From positions 755,704-819,703 of the forward strand of contig NZ_BEYR01000002.1 of assembly GCF_002933815.1 (NCBI RefSeq): DNA of 64,000 bases, in the 5' to 3' direction. The notes under the pieces are model-generated. The model saw nothing but the letters and a program-made list of their open reading frames with translations, searched no databases and was not told where the DNA came from. Shown piece by piece: positions 43,562 through 52,336 of this stretch; the stretch's first letter is position 1, and every line of letters starts with the position of its first letter. Position numbers and translations under genes: made by a program. This DNA comes from Sphingobacterium sp. HMA12. Lineage in GTDB: Bacteria; Bacteroidota; Bacteroidia; Sphingobacteriales; Sphingobacteriaceae.

Positions 43562-45313
43562 ATGAAGAAGTTGCAAAATAGAAATGTGAAGAAATATACC
43601 TTAGCAGCGCTTTTGATGGGCGTGGGATTGAATTCTTTTGCACAGGAAACAGGCAAGAAGAATGATCCTGAAAAACCGGTCACTATTGATTCTTTTGATG
43701 TTGTTCGTGATTACAAACCGATTCTTGCAGATGCTGTAAAAATCCGTCGTAGTCCTGATATGACCAACAAACGGGAATATCAGCCCAAATTAAACTATGG
43801 TAATATTATTGACAAAAAATTGGATATCAATACTGGTCTGAAACAATTGAATGTGCAGGAAATACCGTTTGCACAACCTTTTGAACATAGCAGCAATTAT
43901 GTTAAATTTGGAATAGGTAATTATAACTCGATTTTAGGTGAAGCATATTTAGCGTCAGAGCAGTTTGAAAATACGCGTTTTGGATTATTTGCAAAACACT
44001 TAAGCCAAAAGGGCAATATTGATGGACAGAAGTTCAGTACACAGGATATTGGTATTTTTGGACGCCGTGTACTGGATGCCGTGACTGTAAAAGGTACTTT
44101 AGGCTACAATAGATATGGTACAAATTTCTACGGTCAGACATTTGACCAACCAGGGACGACATTATTGAATACCTCACCAGATAAGCAAACATTCACCGAT
44201 ATTTATTTAAACGGGGAGTTGACAAGTAACGTTGATCCAAAAAATGAGCAGGCGATGAGCTACTCTGCCAAAGTAGATGGTTACTTATTCAAGGATGCCT
44301 ACAAGGCAAAAGAAAATTCTTTCGCTTTGTCCGGCTATCTGAACAAACGCATGAGTGCTTTCAATGTTGGAGCCAACCTGAGCGTCACCATGAACGATGT
44401 CAAAAACGAAAATGATACGGCAAATGTGAAGAACAATTTGTTTTTGATCAATCCGTATATTCGATTTAAAGGAGATAGCTATAATGTCACTTTGGGTGCC
44501 AACCTGACTTCGGAATTTGGTGATGAGTCCCGTTTTAATGTTTTTCCATCGGTTGAAGCAGATTTTTCTTTGGTTCCGGAATATGTCTCTTTATTTGCCG
44601 GAGTTAATGGTAATGTAAGACAAGGTTCCTTCCGAAATTTTGCGAAGGAAAATCCTTATTTGGCACCAAACGTCAGGATTGCCAATTCAATTGAAAAATT
44701 GAATGTATACGGTGGTTTAAAAGGTAATGCCGGTGCGACATTTGGCTATAAAGTAAAGGTTTTTTACAAACAGATCGAGGGATTGCCTTTATTCAAAAAT
44801 AGTGCATTTGGCAATGGCCAGGATGGTTATATTCCCTGGGCTTTTGATGTGGTATATGATGGCCAGATCAATAAAGCTAAGCATATGGGACTGGAAGGGG
44901 AGATCAATGTACGTCTATCACAATTGGTTAATCTAGGTGGTAAAGTATTTATTGATGACTATAATCTGAGCGATGAGGAAGAGGCTTGGGGCTTACCGAA
45001 ATTTAGGTTGCAAGCCAATGCAAGGTTCAATATCTCGGATAAATTCTTTGTCGATGCAGAGCTTTCTAGCCAAGGTAATACCTATGCATATGTTTACAAT
45101 TACAACAGCGATGGCAGTCGTGTAGCGGATAGTGGCCACAAGGTGACGATAGCTTCCTTTGCTGATCTAAATGCTGGTGCTGAATACCGAATTAAAAAAC
45201 AATTTGGTGTTTTCGTGAAAGCAAATAATATCTTTGGAAAGGAATATGAGCGTTACATGTATTATCCAAGATTGGGTTTCAATGTAATTGGTGGTCTTAA
45301 TTATTCGTTTTAA
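43562..45313 (+). CDS. TonB-receptor-like outer-membrane beta-barrel without plug
   Basis: 583 residues. A signal peptide (LAALLMGVGLNSFAQE) is followed by a short periplasmic part (DSFDVVRDYKPILADAVKIR) and a barrel of alternating hydrophobic strands rich in Tyr, Phe and Gly. The last residues are GLNYSF, an aromatic outer-membrane sorting end, and NNIFGKEYERYMYYPRLGFN resembles TonB-dependent receptor C-termini. A typical N-terminal plug is missing. Six bases separate it from the TPR gene. It may be the barrel half of a complex whose plug role is taken by the TPR partner. Confidence 0.78.
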   Translation: MKKLQNRNVKKYTLAALLMGVGLNSFAQETGKKNDPEKPVTIDSFDVVRDYKPILADAVKIRRSPDMTNKREYQPKLNYGNIIDKKLDINTGLKQLNVQEIPFAQPFEHSSNYVKFGIGNYNSILGEAYLASEQFENTRFGLFAKHLSQKGNIDGQKFSTQDIGIFGRRVLDAVTVKGTLGYNRYGTNFYGQTFDQPGTTLLNTSPDKQTFTDIYLNGELTSNVDPKNEQAMSYSAKVDGYLFKDAYKAKENSFALSGYLNKRMSAFNVGANLSVTMNDVKNENDTANVKNNLFLINPYIRFKGDSYNVTLGANLTSEFGDESRFNVFPSVEADFSLVPEYVSLFAGVNGNVRQGSFRNFAKENPYLAPNVRIANSIEKLNVYGGLKGNAGATFGYKVKVFYKQIEGLPLFKNSAFGNGQDGYIPWAFDVVYDGQINKAKHMGLEGEINVRLSQLVNLGGKVFIDDYNLSDEEEAWGLPKFRLQANARFNISDKFFVDAELSSQGNTYAYVYNYNSDGSRVADSGHKVTIASFADLNAGAEYRIKKQFGVFVKANNIFGKEYERYMYYPRLGFNVIGGLNYSF

Positions 45314-45318
45314 CGAAT
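45303..45318. promoter_or_regulatory. 16-bp dyad ATTCGTT-TT-AACGAAT at the barrel-gene stop
   Basis: Exact 7-2-7 dyad including the stop codon, just upstream of a TAAATTTG box. It could be a weak hairpin or an operator for an internal promoter. Confidence 0.35.
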
Positions 45319-45326
45319 TAAGATTA

Positions 45327-45334
45327 TAAATTTG
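45327..45334 (+). promoter_or_regulatory. Internal promoter candidate (TAAATTTG)
   Basis: Exact TAnnTTTG match 19 bases before the HU-SPOR gene ATG. No clear -33 box; it could give extra expression of the downstream genes. Confidence 0.4.
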
Positions 45335-45353
45335 CATTTTAAATCAGAGAACA

Positions 45354-46763
45354 ATGAATCTAGGCAAAAACATCAATAGTTTATTAAGACGTTATGCGGA
45401 AGTATACGTGCCCGGGATAGGTGTGTTCAAAAGAATTCATTCTCCGGCTCAATTCGATAAACAGAATAATGTGTTTTTGCCGCCTATTTCCTATGTCGAG
45501 CTGGACTATTCTGCACAACAGGGATTTAATATTGTGCATTATATCCAACAGCAAGAACATTTGAGTTTGGGGCAAGCCCAACAAATACTGGATGATACTG
45601 TTGGTGCATTGCGAAATGACCTAGGGCAATTTGGTCAGGTGAAACTGGACGATCTCGGTCTGTTGATTAGCTATGGTTCGAGTTTGGTGTTCAAACCGTT
45701 GGACCTCTCTGGTTTTAATTTTCAACCCGTTGTCAATCTTGTTGGCCCCGAAATCGAAACCGTTATTCCGGTACGCGAAGATGAACACGGGCTTGCTGAT
45801 CCGATCGAATCTACTCCATCAGAAGATATTATTGGGGAAATCGATGCGGATGAACCTGTCGTTGAAGCAACAGCTCGTACTGAAAACGAAGAGCAAGCTG
45901 AACAGGAGGAACAAGAATCTGAGGCTCTTGCCAATAAGGATTCGCTTCCTGTGGCCGAACCTATTGTTGAATCAGTGGTAGAAACTGATAATCCGGAAGG
46001 AGAAGAAGAAGCTAGCCCTGCGGATGACGAACTGTTGGATACCGTGACGGTACCTGTTATCGCTAATCCGGAGGATACCACAGCGCTTACGGAGGAGCAG
46101 ATTGCTTCGCAAAAAGAAGTTGGCGCCATTGCTGCTGCAAATTCTACTTATGCACCCCATATTTATGAGGAGGAACCACGCAATTCGAATGCGATATGGT
46201 ACTGGCTAACAGCAGTCATTGTATTGGTTATGATTGCTGTAGGAGTATTATATACGAATCCGGGATTGAAAAATTCATTATTTGGAGGAGTCCAGCCTGC
46301 ACTAAAACCTGCTGCTGACACAATCGTTCAAAAAAATAATCTGCCAGCCAGTGATTCATCATCAAATGTGCTTGCGGCGGATAGTTTAAAAAAGGTAGAT
46401 TCCTTAGCAAAAGCAACAACAGATTCATTAAAGGGGACAGCTGTAGATGCAGGCAAGAAGACAGCGACGGCTGAAAAAGCTACTCCTGTTTTGCAGGCGG
46501 ATCCAGTCATCAAAGAATCCATACCCGTAGCACAGCCGAAATATCAGCTTGTGATCGGTTCGGCACGGACAATGGCTCAGGCAGAGGAGGAGGCAAAACG
46601 TCTTCGGATGCTAGGCTACAAGACTGCCCGCGCAGTGGAAGGTAAGCATAAAAAGAATAGAAAGAAGATCATCTTGAATACCTACATGACAAAAGCAGAG
46701 GCTGACCTCGCTCAAAAATCTGTAGAGAAGAAAATTGAAGGTGCATGGGTAGAAACATTATAG
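45354..46763 (+). CDS. HU-fold (CCDC81-like) / membrane / SPOR-domain protein
   Basis: 469 residues in three parts. Residues 1-~125 look like the HU/CCDC81-like domains (INSLLRRYAEVYVPGIGVFK, HLSLGQAQQILDDTVGAL). Next comes an acidic, low-complexity linker (~145-265, rich in Glu and Asp). One membrane span is at 281-302 (WYWLTAVIVLVMIAVGVLY). After an Ala/Lys/Ser linker, a C-terminal SPOR domain (~394-469: YQLVIGSARTMAQAEEEAKR, LRMLGYKTARAVEG) would bind denuded glycan strands at septa. HU-like domains bind DNA in HU but here are in the cytoplasm; that link is inference. Upstream of exbB by 25 bases. Confidence 0.8.
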   Translation: MNLGKNINSLLRRYAEVYVPGIGVFKRIHSPAQFDKQNNVFLPPISYVELDYSAQQGFNIVHYIQQQEHLSLGQAQQILDDTVGALRNDLGQFGQVKLDDLGLLISYGSSLVFKPLDLSGFNFQPVVNLVGPEIETVIPVREDEHGLADPIESTPSEDIIGEIDADEPVVEATARTENEEQAEQEEQESEALANKDSLPVAEPIVESVVETDNPEGEEEASPADDELLDTVTVPVIANPEDTTALTEEQIASQKEVGAIAAANSTYAPHIYEEEPRNSNAIWYWLTAVIVLVMIAVGVLYTNPGLKNSLFGGVQPALKPAADTIVQKNNLPASDSSSNVLAADSLKKVDSLAKATTDSLKGTAVDAGKKTATAEKATPVLQADPVIKESIPVAQPKYQLVIGSARTMAQAEEEAKRLRMLGYKTARAVEGKHKKNRKKIILNTYMTKAEADLAQKSVEKKIEGAWVETL

Positions 46764-46788
46764 AAACTATATAAAACTATTAATAATT

Positions 46789-47496
46789 ATGTCATTAGTG
46801 CAAGATACAGCCAGGGCTGCTGTAGATACGTTTAATCAAGCTGCGCAACAACCATTACCTGCTGCTGCTAGTACAGAAAACATGAGTTTGATCGATATGA
46901 TGATCAAAGGGGGATGGATAATGGTTCCAATCCTATTATTGTTCTTTATTGGATTGGTTATCTTCTTTGAACGCTATCTGACCATTCGAAGAGCCGCCAG
47001 ATACGATAATAGTTTGATGTCTCAAGTGAAAGCAAATGTATTGTCTGGAAATTTGGACTCTGCGTTGGCTGTATGTCGCTCCAGCAATTCGGCCTTAGGA
47101 CGCATGTTGCAAAAAGGACTATTACGCGTGGGCAGACCGATCAAAGACATTGAAGGGGCTATCGAAAATGTCGGTAAATTAGAAGTTGCCAAATTGGAGA
47201 AAAATATCAATATTCTCGGTATCATCGCTGGTATCGCTCCGATGCTTGGTTTCGTTGGTACTATCTTTGGGGTAATCAAGATTTTCCATGAGGTAGAATT
47301 GGCGGGAGGTATCGACATTGCATCTGTATCCGGTGGTCTATATGTGAAAATGGTGTCTTCAGCGTCAGGTCTTGCAGTCGGTATCTTGGCTTATTTGGGC
47401 TATCATATCTTAAATATGATGGTTGAACGATTGATTTTACGTATGGAAACCGATGCGGTAGAATTTATTGATTTATTGGATGAACCAGGAAGATAA
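46789..47496 (+). CDS. exbB: MotA/TolQ/ExbB proton-channel protein
   Basis: 235 residues with three membrane spans. The first span is WIMVPILLLFFIGLVIFFER; later are NINILGIIAGIAPMLGFVGT (TolQ/ExbB proton pathway) and VKMVSSASGLAVGILAYLGY. It powers TonB or TolA from the proton gradient together with ExbD. The stop overlaps the exbD ATG by one base (TAATG). It could be named tolQ as well; context with a TonB-like protein favours exbB. Confidence 0.9.
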   Translation: MSLVQDTARAAVDTFNQAAQQPLPAAASTENMSLIDMMIKGGWIMVPILLLFFIGLVIFFERYLTIRRAARYDNSLMSQVKANVLSGNLDSALAVCRSSNSALGRMLQKGLLRVGRPIKDIEGAIENVGKLEVAKLEKNINILGIIAGIAPMLGFVGTIFGVIKIFHEVELAGGIDIASVSGGLYVKMVSSASGLAVGILAYLGYHILNMMVERLILRMETDAVEFIDLLDEPGR

Positions 47497-47906
47497 TGAA
47501 CTTACGAAGTAGAAAAAATAAACCATCTGCCGAAGTCCATACTTCAGCGCTAAACGACATCATGTTTTTCCTGATGTTGTTTTTCCTGTTGGCGTCGGCA
47601 GTTTCGAATCCGCAAGTGGTCAAGCTATTGTTGCCTAAGTCAAGCGCAGGAGAGCAGTCTGTTGCGAAAAAGACGATTACTGTATCTATCACAAAGGAAT
47701 TGGGTTATTTCATCGATAAAAACCCTGTTCCGATAGAAGGTTTGGAAGCTGCAATCCAATCGCAGATGGCCAGTGGCGAAGAATTGACCATTATGCTGTA
47801 TGTCGATAATACCGTTCCTATCCAGAACGTGATTTCGGTCATGGATGTAGCCAATCGTCTGAAAGTGAAAGTGGTGTTGGCGACAGAACCCAAAAAAGAT
47901 AAGTAG
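47496..47906 (+). CDS. exbD: ExbD/TolR biopolymer transport protein
   Basis: 136 residues. A cytoplasmic start (RSRKNKPSAEVHTSALND) leads to one membrane span with the essential aspartate in ALNDIMFFLMLFFLLASAV. A periplasmic domain follows (VPIEGLEAAIQSQMASGEEL). It forms the ion channel with the preceding ExbB. Translational coupling to exbB is by TAATG. The TonB-like partner starts 57 bases downstream. Confidence 0.9.
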   Translation: MNLRSRKNKPSAEVHTSALNDIMFFLMLFFLLASAVSNPQVVKLLLPKSSAGEQSVAKKTITVSITKELGYFIDKNPVPIEGLEAAIQSQMASGEELTIMLYVDNTVPIQNVISVMDVANRLKVKVVLATEPKKDK

Positions 47907-47963
47907 GGCAATTAAACTTTTTTGAAGTTTTTTGCTCATATGTTAATATAGGAGATTTATACA

Positions 47964-48791
47964 ATGAGATATCATCTTCAACATGAAGAAAATAATTTCC
48001 CCAAGGCCTTGGGGATATCTACATTGGTCATGGCATCACTGCTTTTGATTGGTTTCTTTGTGGTTTTTAAGGCGCAGGCACCGGATGAGTATGGTATGGG
48101 CGGTATGATTGTCAACTATGGTACTTCTCCTGAAGGAATGGGAGACGATTATATGAGTGTGGAAGAACCCTCTGTAGATCCTAATGCAAATAATGAGCGT
48201 CCGGATCGTATCGATCCTGTGGAGACCCCAACCCCAACTCCTACACAGCAAGTTGCTGAAAAGGCGGTTGTCACACAAGACCTAGAAGAAGCTCCGGCAG
48301 TGACAAAAACGGAGAAAAAAGTAGTGTCTAAAGCACCCGAAACGACCAAAGAGACCAAAGAAGTGGCGCCTCAGGCAAATGCGAAAGCGCTTTTCAAGGG
48401 GAATAAAAACAATGGTAAGGGTGCCGGGGACGGGACTGGTACAACACCGGGCAACCAGGGCTCTAAGCTGGGGGACCCTTTGGCCAGCAATTATGGCGAA
48501 GGTGGATCCGGTAATGGGAACATGATGTTGTCCATTGAAAACCGTAGTTTTACGCAGCGGCCGAGCATCGACGATAATGGCCAACAGGCCGGAAAGGTTG
48601 CCGTGGAATTCAGAGTGAATAAACAAGGCGTAATTACCTACGCGCGCGCCGGAGTAAAAGGTACTACAATCACGGATCCTTCCTTGTTGGAGAAATGTGA
48701 ACGTGCTGTCCGCGGTGCAAGGCTAAATCAATTGCCTAATGCTCCAGATTCCCAAACAGGACGGATTGTGTTCAATTTTAGATTAAGATAA
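47964..48791 (+). CDS. tonB: TonB-like energy transducer
   Basis: 275 residues. The N-terminal anchor is LGISTLVMASLLLIGFFVVF; then a Pro/Thr/Glu-rich spacer (ETPTPTPTQQVAEKAVVTQD), a Gly-rich stretch (GKGAGDGTGTTPGNQGSK) and a C-terminal TonB/TolA-like domain (AGKVAVEFRVNKQGVITYAR, ERAVRGARLNQLPNAPDSQT). The anchor, disordered spacer and FRVNKQG fold match TonB, with less certainty than for exbBD. It probably couples the ExbB-ExbD motor to the outer membrane. Confidence 0.78.
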   Translation: MRYHLQHEENNFPKALGISTLVMASLLLIGFFVVFKAQAPDEYGMGGMIVNYGTSPEGMGDDYMSVEEPSVDPNANNERPDRIDPVETPTPTPTQQVAEKAVVTQDLEEAPAVTKTEKKVVSKAPETTKETKEVAPQANAKALFKGNKNNGKGAGDGTGTTPGNQGSKLGDPLASNYGEGGSGNGNMMLSIENRSFTQRPSIDDNGQQAGKVAVEFRVNKQGVITYARAGVKGTTITDPSLLEKCERAVRGARLNQLPNAPDSQTGRIVFNFRLR

Positions 48792-48803
48792 AAAATCATT
48801 CAG

Positions 48804-50117
48804 ATGAATGCTTATAAAGAGGCAATCGAGTATTTATATACTCGATTGCCTATGTTTACAAGGGATGGTGCCTCAGCCTTCAAAAAAGACCTTGACAATA
48901 CCATCAGACTTTGCAACGCGCTGGATAATCCACAGCGAAAATTCAAAACCTTACATATTGCCGGTACTAATGGAAAGGGATCTACATCCCATATGTTGGC
49001 AGCGATATTAGCGCAGGCAGGTTATAAAACCGGACTCTATACCTCTCCCCATCTGCTGGATTTCAGAGAACGTATCCGTGTCAATGGCGCTATGTGCGAA
49101 CAGGAATTTGTGACGGATTTTGTTCAAAAGCATAAGGCGCTGATCGAAGATGTGCAGCCTTCTTTTTTCGAAATCACCGTAGCGATGGCTTTTGACTATT
49201 TTGAAAAATGTAAAGTTGATCTTGCTGTGATCGAAGTCGGGCTCGGCGGACGATTGGACAGCACCAATATCATCCAACCCTTACTTTCTGTCATTACTAA
49301 TATCGGTTTCGACCACATGAACCTGCTTGGAAATACACTGGTGGAGATTGCTGGCGAAAAAGCAGGCATTATCAAAAAAAATACACCAGTTGTAATTTCT
49401 GAGTATGCTGCCGAAACAGCAGCTGTATTCTTGGATAAGGCCCATACCGAGACAGCTCCCATTCAATTTGCGTCTCAGGTTTATCAAACCAGGATGTTGG
49501 CCGTTGATCAAGATTATCTCAGCATAGAGGCTATTGACGGTCATGGTATAATTGATCATTATCAGCTTGATCTGAAAGGCTCCTATCAGGTGAAGAATCT
49601 GGCTGGTGTCCTTTTGGCTGTGGATGAACTACGTAAGCAAGGCTTTGAAATTAGCTCGTTCCATGTACATGAAGCCTTAAAGCATGTCCAGTCTGCCACA
49701 GGTATTCAGGGACGTTGGCAACAGCTGTCCAAAGATCCTTTTATCATCTGCGATACGGGACATAACGAGGACGGCATTCATGAGGTGTTGAAAAATCTAA
49801 ATGCGACTAGCTATAACAAATTACACTTTGTCATTGGGGCTATGCGCGATAAAGACCTAACACACATGCTGCCTTACCTGCCCAAGGAGGCAGTTTATTA
49901 TTTTGCTGCACCGGATATGCCGAGGGCAATGCCTTCGGATTTACTTCGCGAGGAAGCTGCAACTTTTAACCTGAATGGTGAAGACTATTTTTCTGTACGC
50001 CAAGCTTTTGCAGCGGCGAAGGCTACATACGAAAGGGGAGATCTGATTTTTGTGGGCGGAAGTAATTTTGTGGTAGCTGAAGTGTTGGCTGAGATAGATG
50101 AAAGCCATAAAAAATAA
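48804..50117 (+). CDS. folC: Folylpolyglutamate / dihydrofolate synthase
   Basis: 437 residues. ATP P-loop HIAGTNGKGSTSHMLAAIL, then YTSPHLLDFRERIRVNG, the VIEVGLGGRLDSTNIIQPLL block and HMNLLGNTLVEIAGEKAGII. It adds glutamates to folate and may also make dihydrofolate. It follows the TonB-like gene by 12 bases and looks like a passenger at the end of the cluster; the same exbBD-tonB-folC order is, as I recall, common in Bacteroidota. Confidence 0.93.
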   Translation: MNAYKEAIEYLYTRLPMFTRDGASAFKKDLDNTIRLCNALDNPQRKFKTLHIAGTNGKGSTSHMLAAILAQAGYKTGLYTSPHLLDFRERIRVNGAMCEQEFVTDFVQKHKALIEDVQPSFFEITVAMAFDYFEKCKVDLAVIEVGLGGRLDSTNIIQPLLSVITNIGFDHMNLLGNTLVEIAGEKAGIIKKNTPVVISEYAAETAAVFLDKAHTETAPIQFASQVYQTRMLAVDQDYLSIEAIDGHGIIDHYQLDLKGSYQVKNLAGVLLAVDELRKQGFEISSFHVHEALKHVQSATGIQGRWQQLSKDPFIICDTGHNEDGIHEVLKNLNATSYNKLHFVIGAMRDKDLTHMLPYLPKEAVYYFAAPDMPRAMPSDLLREEAATFNLNGEDYFSVRQAFAAAKATYERGDLIFVGGSNFVVAEVLAEIDESHKK

Positions 50118-50121
50118 AGAA

Positions 50122-50195
50122 TAATGAACAAGGATCAAAGATGTTAGCTGGGTAAGCCTAAGCTTATTCTGCCAGTCCATAATCCTTGTTCATTA
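50122..50195. terminator. Nested hairpin between folC and ansA
   Basis: Perfect 14-bp outer arms (50122-50135, 50182-50195) enclose CTGG/CCAG and TAAGC-CTAA-GCTTA stems. It lies between convergent stops and probably terminates both strands. Confidence 0.65.
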
Positions 50196-50225
50196 GTTTT
50201 CACACCTATCTTTTAGTACCTTTTT

Positions 50226-51245
50226 CTAATCGTTAACCGTCAGTTCGCCGCGAATATCTTTTTCTACCCAATAGGCAACTTCTTTTTGATCTTCGAGCTC
50301 GCCCTGAAGGTACATAAGCTTAGTGACAGCAGCTTCAAATGTAAGATCGTACCCATTAAGCACACCGATGGCTTTCAGGCCCTGTGAAGTTTCGTAACGC
50401 CCAAGTTCTACTGAACCAACCTTACATTGTGAAATATTAAGGATATTTTTCCCCTGATCTATAGCTCCTTTTAATAAATCCAAAAACCAGCTATCTGTCG
50501 TGGTATTTCCCGAACCAAAAGTTTCCATCACAATAGATCGCACATCCGAATCTAGAACAGATTTGATGGTCTGTGCGGAAATTCCGGGGAAAAGCTTCAA
50601 TACAGCAACACGGTTATCCAGTTTGGTATGTAAGATAAATTCCTTATCAATATTATTTAATAACGCATCGGTATTGTATTTCAGGTGAATGCCAGCTTCG
50701 ACCAGTACCGGGTAATTGGGGGATCTAAACGCTTCAAATTTGGCAGAGTTATATTTGAAAGAGCGGTTTCCCCGGAATAATTTGTTGTCGAACAGGATGC
50801 AGACTTCCTGTATAATCGAAACACCGTCCTGTTTGGCAGAAGCAATTTCCAGCGCTGTCATCATATTTTCGCGTGCATCTGTGCGGATCTCTCCAATGGG
50901 CAATTGTGAGCCAGAAAGAATGACGGGTTTTTGCAGGCCCTCAAGCATAAAACTTAACACAGAAGCTGTGAATGCCATCGTATCCGATCCATGTAGAATG
51001 ACAAAACCATCGTAGCTCGCGTAATTCTCCTTGATGATCTGGGCCATTTCGATCCAGATCTCCGGTTTCATGTTGGAAGAGTCGATGATCGGTTCGAAAG
51101 AGTGTACGGTCAGTTTATAATCCAGACGGCTTAAATCAGGAAGATTACGCTTTATCAGCTCAAAGTCGAAGGGAACAAAGGTGCCCGTTTCGTCTTTGAC
51201 CATTCCTATGGTTCCGCCAGTGTAGATAATAAAAATATTGTGCAT
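50226..51245 (-). CDS. ansA: Type I L-asparaginase
   Basis: 339 residues, cytoplasmic (no signal peptide). The first threonine motif is IIYTGGTIGMVKDE; the second is the catalytic GFVILHGSDTMAFTASVLSF (H-G-S-D-T). PVILSGSQLPIGEIRTDARE and SIVMETFGSGNTTTDSWFLD follow. Hydrolyses asparagine to aspartate and ammonia. It follows tatD by 13 bases on the same strand. Confidence 0.93.
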   Translation of the reverse strand: MHNIFIIYTGGTIGMVKDETGTFVPFDFELIKRNLPDLSRLDYKLTVHSFEPIIDSSNMKPEIWIEMAQIIKENYASYDGFVILHGSDTMAFTASVLSFMLEGLQKPVILSGSQLPIGEIRTDARENMMTALEIASAKQDGVSIIQEVCILFDNKLFRGNRSFKYNSAKFEAFRSPNYPVLVEAGIHLKYNTDALLNNIDKEFILHTKLDNRVAVLKLFPGISAQTIKSVLDSDVRSIVMETFGSGNTTTDSWFLDLLKGAIDQGKNILNISQCKVGSVELGRYETSQGLKAIGVLNGYDLTFEAAVTKLMYLQGELEDQKEVAYWVEKDIRGELTVND

Positions 51246-51258
51246 GGGATTCTATAGA

Positions 51259-52026
51259 TTATATACCAAAAATACGTTTTGAATTCGCGGTTGTAATTTC
51301 TGCGACCTGTTCAATAGGAATCGCGTGTAGGTCAGCGACCTTTTGGGCTACATAAATCAGGTAGCTGCTCTCATTTTCTTTACCTCGGTAAGGGGCAGGA
51401 GCGAGGTAGGGCGCATCTGTTTCAAGGACGATATGTTTTAAGTCGATTTCCTTGACGACATTGTCCAGACCTGCTTTTTTAAAGGTGACAACACCACCTA
51501 TTCCAAGTGCAAAGCCTAAGTCAATCGCATGCTGGGCCTGTTCCAATGTCCCCGTGAAACAATGGAGTATACCAAACAGTTTATCATCCTTAAGCTCTTC
51601 CAATAATTCGAACAATTCGGTGAATGCCTCACGGCAATGAATATCTATCGGTAAATTAAGCTCCTTAGCCCATTTTACCTGTGTTCGAAAAGCATCTTTT
51701 TGGATGTTTAGCGTACTTTTGTCCCAATAAAGATCCAGCCCGATTTCACCTATGGCATGGACTTTGTTAATCTCCAAACTCTTTTGGATGTTGTTTAATT
51801 CGTCCACATAGTTTTCCTTAACGTCGCAGGGATGTAGTCCTAGCATAGGAAAACAGTGTTCTGGATAAGCTGCAACCGTATCGAATACAGGTTTGATGGA
51901 AGCACTATTTACGTTTGGCAAAAAAAGACGTTCTATATGGTTGTCTAAACAACGTTGTAAATGTTCTTGCAGTTTATTGGTACCTGAATGGTAGTAGATG
52001 TGTGTATGTGTATCAGTAAGCAACAT
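51259..52026 (-). CDS. tatD: TatD-family DNase
   Basis: 255 residues, TIM-barrel metal-dependent hydrolase. The metal ligands are seen as DTHTHIYYH at the start, then GLHPCDVKEN, HAIGEIGLDLYWDKS, IDIHCREAF and HCFTGTLEQA; LETDAPYLAPAPYRGKENE is near the end. It heads the tatD-ansA unit. A candidate TATCTTTG box lies about 100 bases upstream. Confidence 0.93.
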   Translation of the reverse strand: MLLTDTHTHIYYHSGTNKLQEHLQRCLDNHIERLFLPNVNSASIKPVFDTVAAYPEHCFPMLGLHPCDVKENYVDELNNIQKSLEINKVHAIGEIGLDLYWDKSTLNIQKDAFRTQVKWAKELNLPIDIHCREAFTELFELLEELKDDKLFGILHCFTGTLEQAQHAIDLGFALGIGGVVTFKKAGLDNVVKEIDLKHIVLETDAPYLAPAPYRGKENESSYLIYVAQKVADLHAIPIEQVAEITTANSKRIFGI

Positions 52027-52128
52027 AGTTTTCTGCGTGGAGGCAAAAGCGGGTTAGGGTAAAAAACTTCTTTTTGTTATTATCGAATAAAGAGGTAGGC
52101 TTCATTACCAAAATTTCAATTCGTTCTC

Positions 52129-52136
52129 CAAAGATA
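52129..52136 (-). promoter_or_regulatory. Candidate tatD -7 box (TATCTTTG)
   Basis: Minus-strand match to TAnnTTTG, 102 bases before the tatD ATG. A TTTG lies 13 bases upstream, too close for an ideal -33. Confidence 0.4.
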
Positions 52137-52167
52137 ACTTATTAATTAACAAAATGAAAATTAATAA

Positions 52168-52220
52168 CGAATTCTCTTCTTATTGGATATTTTAGCTATA
52201 AAGCCAAAAAAGAGAATTCG
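52168..52220. repeat. 11-bp inverted repeat in divergent promoter region
   Basis: CGAATTCTCTT (52168-52178) and AAGAGAATTCG (52210-52220) are exact reverse complements separated by 31 bases. The inner flanks are partly complementary, so a longer imperfect hairpin is possible. Operator or hairpin. Confidence 0.45.
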
Positions 52221-52336
52221 GGTCCTATATGGCTATACTTTTTTCTTATCTTGGAAAAAATGGCAAGTTGTAAAACATACTTTACTATTTGCTGTTAAAC
52301 AGAAGAACGGTTGTTGCCCTATTTTTTAAAGAATAA

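Larger units (their letters stand above)
52027..52336. other. Divergent intergenic region, tatD/tolC-like
   Basis: 310 bases with no ORF. It has a CAAAGATA (minus -7) box at 52129-52136 and an 11-bp inverted repeat (CGAATTCTCTT / AAGAGAATTCG) at 52168-52220 around a 31-base loop. A TACTATTTG sequence near the TolC start is one base off consensus. Confidence 0.6.

Noticed and set aside
45722..46129. 135-codon frame on the minus strand rich in Ser
   Set aside because: It is the reverse of the Glu/Asp-rich linker of the HU-SPOR protein.
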